NCBI GenBank assembly: GCA_964560165.1
Contig: CAZLLB010000108.1
Span: 1-10,590 of the forward strand
DNA from: Parvibaculum sp964560165
GTDB lineage: Bacteria; Pseudomonadota; Alphaproteobacteria; Parvibaculales; Parvibaculaceae
Length of the DNA: 10,590 bases
Reading direction: 5' to 3'
The stretch's first letter is position 1, and every line of letters begins with the position of its first letter. The notes beneath the pieces are model-generated. The model searched no databases and had not been told where the DNA came from. It worked only from the letters and a program-made list of their open reading frames with translations. Positions 1 through 6,470 of this stretch are shown in pieces. A program made the position numbers and the translations under genes.

Positions 1-197
1 GCTATGCGACGGCGGCGCTTGGGCTCATTCTGCCGGTGGCGCGGGCGGAAGGGCTGGAGCGCGTCACGGTAAGCTGCGACGCCGATAATATCGCGTCGGA
101 GAAGGTCATCACAGCCAATGGCGGCGTGCTGATCGAGGAAATTCTGCGCGACGCGGAGACCGGCAAGGCGAAGCTCGTTTTCAGGATCGAGACATGA
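1..197 (+). CDS. GNAT-family N-acetyltransferase, C-terminal part only
   Basis: The reading frame is open from the window edge (first full codon at position 3) to a TGA at 195-197, giving 64 residues. The visible part contains the stretch TVSCDADNIASEKVITANGG, followed by a segment rich in beta-strand residues ending in KLVFRIET. The pattern C-D-x-x-N-x-x-S-x-x-V-I-x-x-N-G-G is characteristic of the end of the acetyl-CoA-binding core of GNAT acetyltransferases, where the Asn-Ser pair and following helix contact the cofactor. The substrate cannot be told from this fragment. Its stop codon overlaps the start codon of the amine oxidase gene (ATGA at 194-197), so the two are probably co-translated and may act in one amine-related pathway; that last point is inference. 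The frame assignment is firm and the family call fairly good; the N-terminal part lies outside the window. Confidence 0.75.
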   Translation, partial: YATAALGLILPVARAEGLERVTVSCDADNIASEKVITANGGVLIEEILRDAETGKAKLVFRIET

Positions 198-1456
198 GCG
201 GCGAGGTCGATGTCGCGATTGTCGGCGCGGGGGCGGCAGGGCTTGCGGCGGCGCGGCGGTTGCGCGATTTCGGATTGTCGTTTGTCGTGCTGGAGGCGAA
301 GGACCGGATCGGCGGGCGCGCTTATACCGATACGGAGACATTCGGCACGCCATGGGATCGCGGGGCGCATTGGCTGCATTCGGCAGCGGTCAATCCGTTG
401 ACGCGCGTGGCCGAGGCGCTGGACCAGCCTTATCTGTGTCGTGAAAGTTTTCGCAATCGCAATCTGCATCTGGGGCGCGGCTGGGCGAGCGAGGTCGAGC
501 GTGAGGATTGCAATTGCGTGATGGATGCGGCGTTCGACGCGGTGGAAGGGCTTGGCGCGCATGGGCTGGACGTGCCTGCGGCGCAGGCACTGGACGGGAC
601 AAACCGCTGGTACCGGCTGATCGAGCATGTGCATGAGGCGATCAGCGCTTTTCCGCCGGAGAGAATTTCGGCGCTCGATCTTCATCACTATTACGATAGC
701 GGCGAGAACTGGCCGCTGATTAATGGCTATGGCGCGCTGATCGCGGGTTATGGTGCGAGCGTGCCGGTGTCGCTTGAAACACCAGTGGCGGAAATCGGCT
801 GGACGGGGCCGGGCGTTACGCTTGCGACGCCGAAAGGCGCGGTGAAGGCGAGGGCGGTGATCGTGACCGTCTCGACGAATGTGCTGGCGAGCGGGCGCAT
901 TCGTTTTTCGCAAGGCTTGCCGATTGGTTTGGCGCGGGCGCTGGAAGGCGTACCGACGGGCGGAGCGAACAAGATCGCGTTTCAGTTTTCGGGCGATGTC
1001 TTCGGGTTGCCGGATACGAGCTATGCGTCCTTTATGGATGAGCGCGCGCCCGCGCGTCATGCGTTGAGTTTTCAGATCAGACCCTTCGGGCAGGAGCTTG
1101 CCATTGCCTATCTCGGCGGGCGCTTTGCCGAGGAGATGGAGAAGGCGGGCGAGGCGGCGAGCATCGAGATGGCGCGCGCGGCGCTTGCCGACATGTTCGG
1201 CTCGGCCATTCTCGGCAAGATTGTGAAGGTGGCGGCAACGAGTTGGTGCGGCGATCCGCATATGCTGGGTGCCTATGCCAGCGCGCTGCCGGGCCATGCG
1301 GGGGACCGCGCGCGGCTTGCCGAGCCAGTGGAGGAGCGGCTGTTTCTGGCGGGGGAAGCGGTGCATCCGACGTGGTTTTCCACTGTGCACGGAGCCTGGC
1401 TCAGCGGAATTGCAGCGGCGGAGCGGGCGGCGGGCTCTTTGAGGCCCCGTCTTTGA
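194..1456 (+). CDS. FAD-dependent amine oxidase (flavin monoamine oxidase family)
   Basis: This 420-residue protein has the family's two FAD-binding ends. The N-terminus carries the dinucleotide-binding motif GAGAAG (residues 11-16) in a beta-alpha-beta unit, with Glu34 placed to bind the ribose, then DRIGGRAYT (37-45) and DRGAHWLH (55-62). The C-terminus carries TSWCGDP and GAYAS (349-363), then GEA (387-389) and HGAWLSG (399-405), which close the FAD site. Lys260 in the segment GANKIAFQF is a candidate for the lysine that lies near flavin N5 in this family. Such enzymes oxidise primary or secondary amines to imines and release hydrogen peroxide. The substrate (polyamine, aromatic amine, amino acid or other) is not readable here. 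There is no signal peptide, so it is probably cytoplasmic. The start is fixed by the ATGA overlap with the acetyltransferase gene; I see no strong separate ribosome binding site. The last codons lie in a short tandem repeat. Confidence 0.88.
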   Translation: MSGEVDVAIVGAGAAGLAAARRLRDFGLSFVVLEAKDRIGGRAYTDTETFGTPWDRGAHWLHSAAVNPLTRVAEALDQPYLCRESFRNRNLHLGRGWASEVEREDCNCVMDAAFDAVEGLGAHGLDVPAAQALDGTNRWYRLIEHVHEAISAFPPERISALDLHHYYDSGENWPLINGYGALIAGYGASVPVSLETPVAEIGWTGPGVTLATPKGAVKARAVIVTVSTNVLASGRIRFSQGLPIGLARALEGVPTGGANKIAFQFSGDVFGLPDTSYASFMDERAPARHALSFQIRPFGQELAIAYLGGRFAEEMEKAGEAASIEMARAALADMFGSAILGKIVKVAATSWCGDPHMLGAYASALPGHAGDRARLAEPVEERLFLAGEAVHPTWFSTVHGAWLSGIAAAERAAGSLRPRL

Positions 1457-1473
1457 GGCATTGCCCTTGAGGC
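1439..1473 (+). repeat. Three TTGAGGC direct repeats at exact 14-bp spacing
   Basis: TTGAGGC occurs at 1439-1445, 1453-1459 and 1467-1473, so each copy begins exactly 14 bases after the last. The first two extend to the identical 9-mer CTTTGAGGC, and the third differs by one base. The array straddles the end of the amine oxidase gene, whose TGA stop (1454-1456) lies inside the second copy. The unit is not a multiple of three, so gain or loss of one copy would change the protein's C-terminus. It may be a slippage relic or a small protein-binding array. Confidence 0.6.
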
Positions 1474-1550
1474 GCGTGGCCGCCAGAATAACGCCATACG
1501 AAAATTGGCGCGGAAATATTTCGCACCGCAAAATAAACAGGGAGGATTTC

Positions 1551-2468
1551 ATGTCTCAGCCAAAGCTGGTCGCCAGCGGTTTGCAGTTTCCCGAAGGCCC
1601 GATCGCCATGCCGGATGGCAGCGTTATTCTGGTCGAAATCAAACGCGGCACGCTGACGCGCGTGACGCCTGACGGAAAGAACGAAGTGATTGCCGATCTC
1701 GGCGGCGGGCCGAACGGTGCGGCCATCGGGCCGGACGGAGCCTGCTATGTGTGCAATGACGGCGGCTTTGAATGGCACCAGATGGGCGATCTGGTTATTC
1801 CCGGCGGCAAGCCCGCCAATTATTCGGGCGGGCGCATCGAGCGCGTCGATCTCAAGACCGGCGAAGTGAAGGTGCTCTACAAGGAGTGCAACGGTAATCC
1901 GCTGATCGGGCCGAACGACATTGTGTTCGACAAGGAAGGCGGCTTCTGGTTCACCGATCACGGCAAGACGGATGATCGCATTCAGTATCGCGGCGGGCTT
2001 TATTACGCCAAGATCGACGGCTCCTCGATCACGGAAGTCGCTTTTCCGATCCTGAGCGCCAATGGCGTCGGCCTCTCGCCGGATGAAAAGACGGTCTATG
2101 TTGCCGACACTTATTCAGCGCGGCTGCTGGCTTTTGATGTAGAATCGCCGGGCGTTCTCAAGCCTGATGCAGGGCTTGGCGGTGCGGGGCGCTATGTCGG
2201 CGCGGCGCCGGGGCATACGTTCTTTGACAGCCTCGCCGTCGATGCGAAAGGCAATATCTGCGTCGCGACGATCCTCAATGGTGGCATCACCATTTTCGCG
2301 CCGGACGGCAAGAACAAGCATGTGCCGATCGACGATATTCTTGTGACCAATATCTGCTTTGGCGGCAAGGACTTGAAGACGGCCTTCATCACGGCTTCGT
2401 CCAGCGGCAGGCTTTTGTCGATGGAATGGGAGACGCCGGGACTGCCGCTCAACTTCCTCAACAAGTAA
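1551..2468 (+). CDS. SMP-30/gluconolactonase/LRE-family protein
   Basis: This is a 305-residue six-bladed beta-propeller hydrolase of the SMP-30/gluconolactonase family, close to the usual family length. The four expected divalent-metal ligands can be placed: Glu15 in FPEGPI, Asn122 in GPNDIVFD, Asn171 in ANGVGLSPDE and Asp226 in DSLAVD. Repeated blade-like segments (PDGS, PDGK, PDGA, KEGGFWFTD, AKGN) run throughout. Members hydrolyse sugar lactones or other esters and lactones; the substrate is not evident. The start is set at the ATG at 1551 because an excellent ribosome binding site, GGGAGG, lies about 6 bases upstream and the family similarity begins there. An upstream in-frame ATG at 1461 would add 30 residues that do not look like this family. 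No signal peptide is visible, so it is probably cytoplasmic. A strong terminator follows. The gene lies 94 bp after the amine oxidase and may have its own promoter. Confidence 0.87.
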   Translation: MSQPKLVASGLQFPEGPIAMPDGSVILVEIKRGTLTRVTPDGKNEVIADLGGGPNGAAIGPDGACYVCNDGGFEWHQMGDLVIPGGKPANYSGGRIERVDLKTGEVKVLYKECNGNPLIGPNDIVFDKEGGFWFTDHGKTDDRIQYRGGLYYAKIDGSSITEVAFPILSANGVGLSPDEKTVYVADTYSARLLAFDVESPGVLKPDAGLGGAGRYVGAAPGHTFFDSLAVDAKGNICVATILNGGITIFAPDGKNKHVPIDDILVTNICFGGKDLKTAFITASSSGRLLSMEWETPGLPLNFLNK

Positions 2469-2482
2469 GAACGGCAAACAAC

Positions 2483-2524
2483 GCGTCCGTAGCCGGAAAA
2501 TCCGGCTGCGGACGCTTTCTTTTT
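2483..2524 (+). terminator. Intrinsic terminator of the SMP-30-family gene
   Basis: A 15-bp stem pairs GCGTCCG (2483-2489), T2490 and AGCCGGA (2491-2497) with TCCGGCT (2501-2507), G2508 and CGGACGC (2509-2515). The loop is AAA, the only non-Watson-Crick pair is T2490-G2508 (G-U in RNA), and TTTCTTTTT follows at once. It begins 14 bases after the stop codon. It should insulate the downstream secreted-protein gene from upstream transcription. Confidence 0.93.
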
Positions 2525-2576
2525 GGCGGCGTCTTTACCCCGGCGAAGAGAGCGTGCCAAGATGCGCGCGCTTGAA

Positions 2577-2598
2577 CGGCTCCAACTCAATGGAGCCG
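2577..2598 (+). promoter_or_regulatory. Perfect inverted repeat in the leader of the small secreted-protein gene
   Basis: CGGCTCCA (2577-2584) and TGGAGCCG (2591-2598) form a perfect 8-bp stem with the loop ACTCAA. It ends 6 bases before the ribosome binding site GGGAGG (2605-2610) and has no T-tract, so it is not a terminator. It could be an mRNA 5' stem affecting stability or translation, or a dimeric repressor site in DNA. The inverted repeat is certain; the role is inference. Confidence 0.55.
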
Positions 2599-2616
2599 CA
2601 ACCCGGGAGGATCAAG

Positions 2617-2976
2617 ATGCGTCTTTTATTCAGCGTTCTTGTTGCGTCAGTTGCGTTCACCGGTGCCGCGCTTGCCGAGCCCAATGCCAATCTCTTCGGC
2701 AACACTGTCGTCATCACGGCTGCCAATGGTGGCGTCACGAAGGCGATGATCAATAAGGACAATACCTATTCGACGGTTCTGCCGGATGGCAAGACGGTGA
2801 AGGGAAGCTGGGCTCCGGCGGGAGACACGATCTGCTACACGCAGACCGATCCCGCGCCTGCTGCCGATGCCAAGCCGTTCTGCACGCCGAACGAGGACCA
2901 CAAGGTCGGCGATACGTGGGAAGCGAAAGCGCCCGACGGCAGCACGATGAAATTCGCGTTGCAGGCTGGTCAGTAA
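2617..2976 (+). CDS. Small secreted (periplasmic) protein of unknown function
   Basis: This 119-residue protein begins with a clear signal peptide: MRLLF, a hydrophobic core LVASVAFTGAA, and a likely cleavage site after ALA (residue 21), leaving about 98 residues. The start at 2617 is chosen because GGGAGG (2605-2610) sits 6 bases upstream; an in-frame ATG at 2554 would bury the signal peptide behind 21 residues. The mature part is rich in beta-strand and turn residues (NTVVITAANGGVTKAMI, DNTYSTVLPDGKTVKGSW, GDTWEAKAPDGSTMKF). It has two cysteines, in ICYTQ and PFCTP, that could form a disulfide in the periplasm. It resembles short secreted hypothetical proteins that I recall from other alphaproteobacteria, but I can assign no function. 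The gene is flanked by terminators on both sides, so it is probably transcribed alone. The leader carries a perfect 8-bp hairpin. Confidence 0.8.
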   Translation: MRLLFSVLVASVAFTGAALAEPNANLFGNTVVITAANGGVTKAMINKDNTYSTVLPDGKTVKGSWAPAGDTICYTQTDPAPAADAKPFCTPNEDHKVGDTWEAKAPDGSTMKFALQAGQ

Positions 2977-2999
2977 GCTCTGCTGCGTTGCGAAATGCG

Positions 3000-3040
3000 A
3001 TGGCCGGTTTTCCGCAAGGGAGACCGGCCATTTTTCTTTT
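3000..3040 (+). terminator. Intrinsic terminator of the secreted-protein gene, GCAA tetraloop
   Basis: ATGGCCGGT (3000-3008) pairs with ACCGGCCAT (3023-3031). The stem continues inward through TTTCC (3009-3013) against GGGAG (3018-3022) with two G-U pairs, to a GCAA loop (3014-3017). This is a 14-bp stem closed by a stable GNRA tetraloop and followed by TTTTTCTTTT (3031-3040). It ends 4 bp before the convergent mrp gene. On the opposite strand no T-run follows the stem, so it is directional and serves the plus strand. Confidence 0.92.
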
Positions 3041-3043
3041 GCT

Positions 3044-4204
3044 CTAGCTCTCGATGACGATCCTGGGCGCTTTTCGGGCACGGGTGCTGAGCGCATCATC
3101 GATATGGGCGGCGACTTTTTCGGCGATGGCGATGAAGGTACGGGCTTCGTCGCTATCGGGGGCGGAGGAGACGACGGGCGCGCCGCTGTCGGAGGTTTCG
3201 CGGATCGTCATGTGGAGCGGCACTTCGCCGAGGAAATCGCAGCCGAGCTTTTCGGCCATGCGGCGCGCGCCGCCCTGACCGAAGATGTAGGATTTTTCGC
3301 CTGAACCGGGGCTGACGAACCAGGCCATGTTTTCGACAATGCCGAAAACCGGAACGTGGGTTTTTTCAAACATCGCATAGCCCTTGCGCGCGTCGATCAG
3401 CGCGATGTCCTGCGGCGTCGAGACGACGACCGCGCCGGTGAGCGGCACACGCTGCACCATGGTGAGCTGCGCGTCGCCGGTGCCGGGCGGCATATCGACG
3501 ATCAGCACGTCGAGTTCACCCCAAGCTACATCCGTCAACATTTGCGTCAGCGCCGATTGCACCATCGGGCCGCGCCAGATCATGGCTGTGTCTTCCTCGA
3601 CGAGAAAGCCGATGGACATGGTTTTGATGCCGTGGTTTTCCATCGGTCGCAGTTTTTTGCCGTCCGTCTCGGGCTTGCCCTTGATGCCGAGCATGCGCGG
3701 AACGGAGGGGCCGTAAATATCGGCGTCGAGCAGGCCGACGCGGCGGCCGAGTTTGGAAAGGCCCAAAGCGAGATTGACGGCGACGGTGGATTTGCCGACG
3801 CCGCCCTTGCCGCTGGCGACCGCGACGATGGCGGCGATACCGGGAATTTCCAGCGGGCCTTGCCGCTTGGGCGCGGGCCGGGCCTCGCCGCCATGCGTGT
3901 GATCATGGCCTGCATGAGCGCGGGCGGGGGCCTGCGGGGCGGGACGGGCGGCGGCGCGATGTGCGGTAAGGACGGCCGTGACGCTGAGCACACCGGGAAG
4001 CGCGCGAACGACATCTTCGCACTGGCGGCGCACGGGCTCCATATCAGGGGCGCGCTCGGGCACGGTTTCGATGCTGAAGCCGACATGGCCATCGCGCAGG
4101 ATGAAGCCTTGAATAAGCCCGGCCGAGACGACATCTCTGCCTGTCGAGGGATCGACGATCGCGGAGAGCGTCTTGATGATTTCAGCCTGGGTGGGGGGCT
4201 TCAT
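3044..4204 (-). CDS. mrp: Mrp/ApbC P-loop ATPase, iron-sulfur cluster carrier family
   Basis: This 386-residue protein has three parts. Residues 1-80 are an MIP18/DUF59-type domain. Residues 82-118 form an Ala/Pro-rich linker holding the His cluster HAGHDHTH (97-104). The rest is a ParA/MinD-like ATPase with the deviant Walker A GKGGVGKST (132-140), ADIYGPSVPRMLG (161-173), RGPM (211-214) and the Walker B-region segment DMPPGTGD (237-244). The family (ApbC, Nbp35, Ind1) binds and transfers Fe-S clusters to apoproteins in the cytoplasm. Odd point: the usual C-terminal CxxC that holds the cluster at the dimer interface, expected after ENMxxF, is SPGS here (298-301). I recall the same loss in other alphaproteobacterial Mrp proteins, so this is probably lineage-typical and not decay. 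The gene is divergent from hflK and convergent with the secreted-protein gene. The family call is secure; a canonical cluster-carrier function is less so. Confidence 0.93.
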   Translation of the reverse strand: MKPPTQAEIIKTLSAIVDPSTGRDVVSAGLIQGFILRDGHVGFSIETVPERAPDMEPVRRQCEDVVRALPGVLSVTAVLTAHRAAARPAPQAPARAHAGHDHTHGGEARPAPKRQGPLEIPGIAAIVAVASGKGGVGKSTVAVNLALGLSKLGRRVGLLDADIYGPSVPRMLGIKGKPETDGKKLRPMENHGIKTMSIGFLVEEDTAMIWRGPMVQSALTQMLTDVAWGELDVLIVDMPPGTGDAQLTMVQRVPLTGAVVVSTPQDIALIDARKGYAMFEKTHVPVFGIVENMAWFVSPGSGEKSYIFGQGGARRMAEKLGCDFLGEVPLHMTIRETSDSGAPVVSSAPDSDEARTFIAIAEKVAAHIDDALSTRARKAPRIVIES

Positions 4205-4286
4205 GATTTTCTCTCAGTCTGTCTGGTCGCTCCGGGTCCGGCGCGAATATTGTCCCGCGGGCGTCATATGATCGCACATCGGGTGG

Positions 4287-4316
4287 CTATAAAGTTGCTT
4301 ACGTTGCGTGTTGCAA
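4287..4316 (-). promoter_or_regulatory. Possible promoter for mrp
   Basis: Read on the minus strand, TTGCAA (4316-4311) is followed after 18 bases by TTATAG (4292-4287), a plausible sigma-70-like pair about 80 bases before the mrp start codon. It overlaps in space with the candidate hflK promoter on the other strand. Only motif shape supports it. Confidence 0.3.
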
Positions 4317-4332
4317 GTGGCTGTCATATAAC
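4304..4332 (+). promoter_or_regulatory. Likely promoter of the hflK operon
   Basis: TTGCGT (4304-4309) and TATAAC (4327-4332) are separated by 17 bases, the optimal spacing for a housekeeping sigma factor. This is one of the few AT-rich patches in a GC-rich window. It would give a 5' leader of about 45 bases before the ATG at 4386. I do not see a convincing heat-shock (sigma-32) match, although regulation of this operon by heat would be biologically reasonable. Confidence 0.42.
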
Positions 4333-4385
4333 CCGATGAGCGCTAATCCAACCGTTTCCATCTTCTTCCAATCAAAGGATTTTTG

Positions 4386-5576
4386 ATGCCCTGGAGCAAT
4401 AATAGTGGCGGCGGCGGAGGCTGGCAGGGTGGAGGTGGCAATCGAGGGCCATGGGGACAAGGCCCATCGGGCGGCGGAAATCAGCCACCAGACCTCGACG
4501 ATTTGATTCGCAAAGGCCAGGAAAAGCTCCGGGAACTCATTCCCGGCGGCGCTGGCGGCGGGCGCGGCATGGCTCTTGTCATTGCGGCGGCGGCGATCAT
4601 CTTTCTCGGGTTGAGTTCAGTTTATCGCGTGGATACCGACCGGCAGGGCGTGGTTTCGCGCTTTGGCAAGGTGGTGCGCGCCGAGGCGCCGGGCCTGCGG
4701 GTGAAGTTGCCTTACCCAATCGAAACGGTGGATCTGCCGACGGTGACGCGCGACAACCGAATGGATATCGGGATGCGTGGCACGGGCGGCTCCTCGACCG
4801 TCAATGTCAGCGAAGAGGGGCTGATGCTGACGGGCGACGAGAACATCGTCGATATCAGTTTTACCGTTCGCTGGCGCATCAAGTATGACCCGGACGCAAA
4901 TGGCGCGAAGGCCTATCTCTTCAATGTTGAAGAGCCTGAGCGCACGGTTCGCGCGATTGCCGAAAGCGCAATGCGCGAAGTGGTCGGACAATCGAATATT
5001 CAGTCGCTGCTGACAACAGGCCGGACCGAGGTGCAGAACAAGGTCAAAGGGCTGATGCAGGACGCGCTCGATTCCTACAAGGCGGGCATCGACATTACCG
5101 AAGTGCAATTGCAGAACAGTAATCCGCCACCGGCCGTGATCGACGCCTTCCGCGACGTGCAGGCGGCGCAGGCCGACCAGGAGCGCATGCGCTTTGAGGC
5201 CAATACCTATGCCAATACGGTCGTGCCCAAGGCGCGCGGCCAGGCAGCGCAGATCACGCAGGTCGCCGAAGCCTATCGCGAGCAGATCGTGGCTGAGGCG
5301 GAAGGCGAGGCGAAGCGCTTCCTTTCCATTTATGCCGAGTACAAGAAGGCAAAAGACGTGACGCGGGAGCGCCTATATCTCGAAACGATGGAAACCGTTT
5401 ATGGCCGCATCAACAAGGTGATGGTCGATGGGGATCAGAACGGCAAGAGCGTGTTGCCCTATCTGCCGCTCTCTGAGCTGAAGCCCAGCACGGCGCCAGC
5501 CAAACCCTCGGCGAGCACGCCTCATGTAACCACCGGCAGCACGACGCCGACCACCGGCACGGAGGTTCGCCCGTGA
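4386..5576 (+). CDS. hflK: HflK, SPFH-domain modulator of the FtsH protease
   Basis: This 396-residue inner-membrane protein has the standard HflK plan. The N-terminal tail is Gly/Trp-rich and cytoplasmic (residues 1-34, with MPWSNNSGGGGGWQ at the start). A charged segment DLDDLIRKGQEKLRELIP follows, then one membrane span at about 62-80 (MALVIAAAAIIFLGLSSVY). After that comes the SPFH/band-7 domain (about 81-275, beginning YRVDTDRQGVVSRFGK). The helical C-terminal part holds REQIVAEAEGEAKRFLSIYAEY and ends in a Ser/Thr/Pro-rich tail. HflK and HflC assemble into a large cage around FtsH and limit its access to membrane substrates. The start is the ATG at 4386, with AAGGA at 4375-4379 six bases upstream; a TTG directly before it (4383) is a less likely alternative. 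Its TGA overlaps the GTG of hflC by four bases (GTGA), indicating translational coupling. Confidence 0.96.
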   Translation: MPWSNNSGGGGGWQGGGGNRGPWGQGPSGGGNQPPDLDDLIRKGQEKLRELIPGGAGGGRGMALVIAAAAIIFLGLSSVYRVDTDRQGVVSRFGKVVRAEAPGLRVKLPYPIETVDLPTVTRDNRMDIGMRGTGGSSTVNVSEEGLMLTGDENIVDISFTVRWRIKYDPDANGAKAYLFNVEEPERTVRAIAESAMREVVGQSNIQSLLTTGRTEVQNKVKGLMQDALDSYKAGIDITEVQLQNSNPPPAVIDAFRDVQAAQADQERMRFEANTYANTVVPKARGQAAQITQVAEAYREQIVAEAEGEAKRFLSIYAEYKKAKDVTRERLYLETMETVYGRINKVMVDGDQNGKSVLPYLPLSELKPSTAPAKPSASTPHVTTGSTTPTTGTEVRP

Positions 5577-6454
5577 ACAAGACAGCCGCTATCGGCGCGG
5601 GCGCCGCGCTTTTCATCGCCGTAGTCATTCTTTATTCGGCGCTTTTCACCGTGAACATGACGCAGCAGGCGATTGTGCTGCAGTTCGGCTCGCCGCAGGG
5701 CGGGGTCATTACCGAGCCGGGGCTGCACTGGAAGCTGCCCTTCGTTCAGAACGTCGTGTATATCGACAAGCGGCTTCTCAATCTTGAGGCGCCGGCTGAA
5801 GAAATCACGGCGTCCGATCAGAAGCGCCTCGTGGTGGACGCCTTTGCGCGCTACCGCATCGTCGATGCGCTGAAGTTCTATCAGACGGTGCGCGATCCGC
5901 GCCTGACCGAGCAGCGGCTTCAGCCGACTTTCGGTTCGGCGCTGCGCAACACGCTGGGCGATAATACGTTGGAGGCGCTGGTGCGCGCCAACCGCGCCGG
6001 GCTGATGAAGCAGATACGCGACCGTTTCAACAGGGCGGCTAGCGATCTTGGCATTGAGATCGTCGATGTGCGTATTCGCCGGGCCGACTTACCGGCGGCA
6101 AACAGCCAGGCGATTTTCCGCCGGATGCAGACCGAGCGCGAGCGCGAAGCTGCTGAAATCCGGGCCAAGGGCAGTGAAGAGGCACAACGTCTGCGCTCGC
6201 GTGCTGACCGCGACGTGACAGTGTTGCTGGCCGATGCCGAGCGTGACGGCCAGATCGTACGTGGTGAAGGCGACGCGACGCGAAGCAAGATCTACGCTGA
6301 CGCCTTTGGGCAAGACCCTGAGTTCTTCTCTTTCTATCGCTCGATGCAGGCGTATGAAAAAAGCCTCAAGGCTGAGAACACAACCATGGTCGTGCCGCCC
6401 AAGAGCGAGTTCTTCCGCTATTTCGGCAATGAGTATGGCGGGGCCAAACGCTAA
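5573..6454 (+). CDS. hflC: HflC, SPFH-domain modulator of the FtsH protease
   Basis: This 293-residue partner of HflK has an N-terminal membrane anchor (residues 4-25, AAIGAGAALFIAVVILYSAL). Its SPFH domain starts at FTVNMTQQAIVLQFG and includes the conserved PGLHWKLPF. A highly charged helical stretch follows (about 184-235, RRMQTEREREAAEIRAKGSE onward), and the family signature PEFFSFYRSMQAYEKSL lies near the end. Most of it should be periplasmic, paired with HflK around FtsH. Translation begins at GTG 5573, overlapping the hflK stop as GTGA. A good ribosome binding site, GGAGG (5561-5565), lies inside the end of hflK. The length is within the family's usual range and nothing appears broken. 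Confidence 0.96.
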   Translation: MNKTAAIGAGAALFIAVVILYSALFTVNMTQQAIVLQFGSPQGGVITEPGLHWKLPFVQNVVYIDKRLLNLEAPAEEITASDQKRLVVDAFARYRIVDALKFYQTVRDPRLTEQRLQPTFGSALRNTLGDNTLEALVRANRAGLMKQIRDRFNRAASDLGIEIVDVRIRRADLPAANSQAIFRRMQTEREREAAEIRAKGSEEAQRLRSRADRDVTVLLADAERDGQIVRGEGDATRSKIYADAFGQDPEFFSFYRSMQAYEKSLKAENTTMVVPPKSEFFRYFGNEYGGAKR

Positions 6455-6470
6455 TATGGCCATCGCATAA

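Noticed and set aside
1461..1550. A 30-residue N-terminal extension of the SMP-30-family protein from an ATG at 1461
   Set aside because: There is no ribosome binding site at 1461 and the extension is not family-like, while GGGAGG precedes the ATG at 1551, where the propeller sequence begins.
2..1552. Long minus-strand open frame (516 codons) opposite the amine oxidase gene
   Set aside because: The sequence is Arg/His/Pro-rich with no recognisable domain, has poor codon character, and lies opposite a clear FAD-oxidase gene. This is a usual artefact of GC-rich third positions.
2983..3043. Terminator acting on both converging genes
   Set aside because: On the minus strand the T-run falls upstream of the stem, so the structure would not end mrp transcripts by the intrinsic mechanism.
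3356..4339. Long plus-strand open frame (327 codons) opposite mrp
   Set aside because: The minus-strand Mrp motifs are unambiguous. The plus-strand product is His/Gly/Arg-rich without family motifs or a ribosome binding site.
4383..4385. TTG directly before the hflK ATG as the start codon
   Set aside because: ATG at 4386 is preferred over TTG, and the spacing of AAGGA to ATG is good. The choice alters only one residue.
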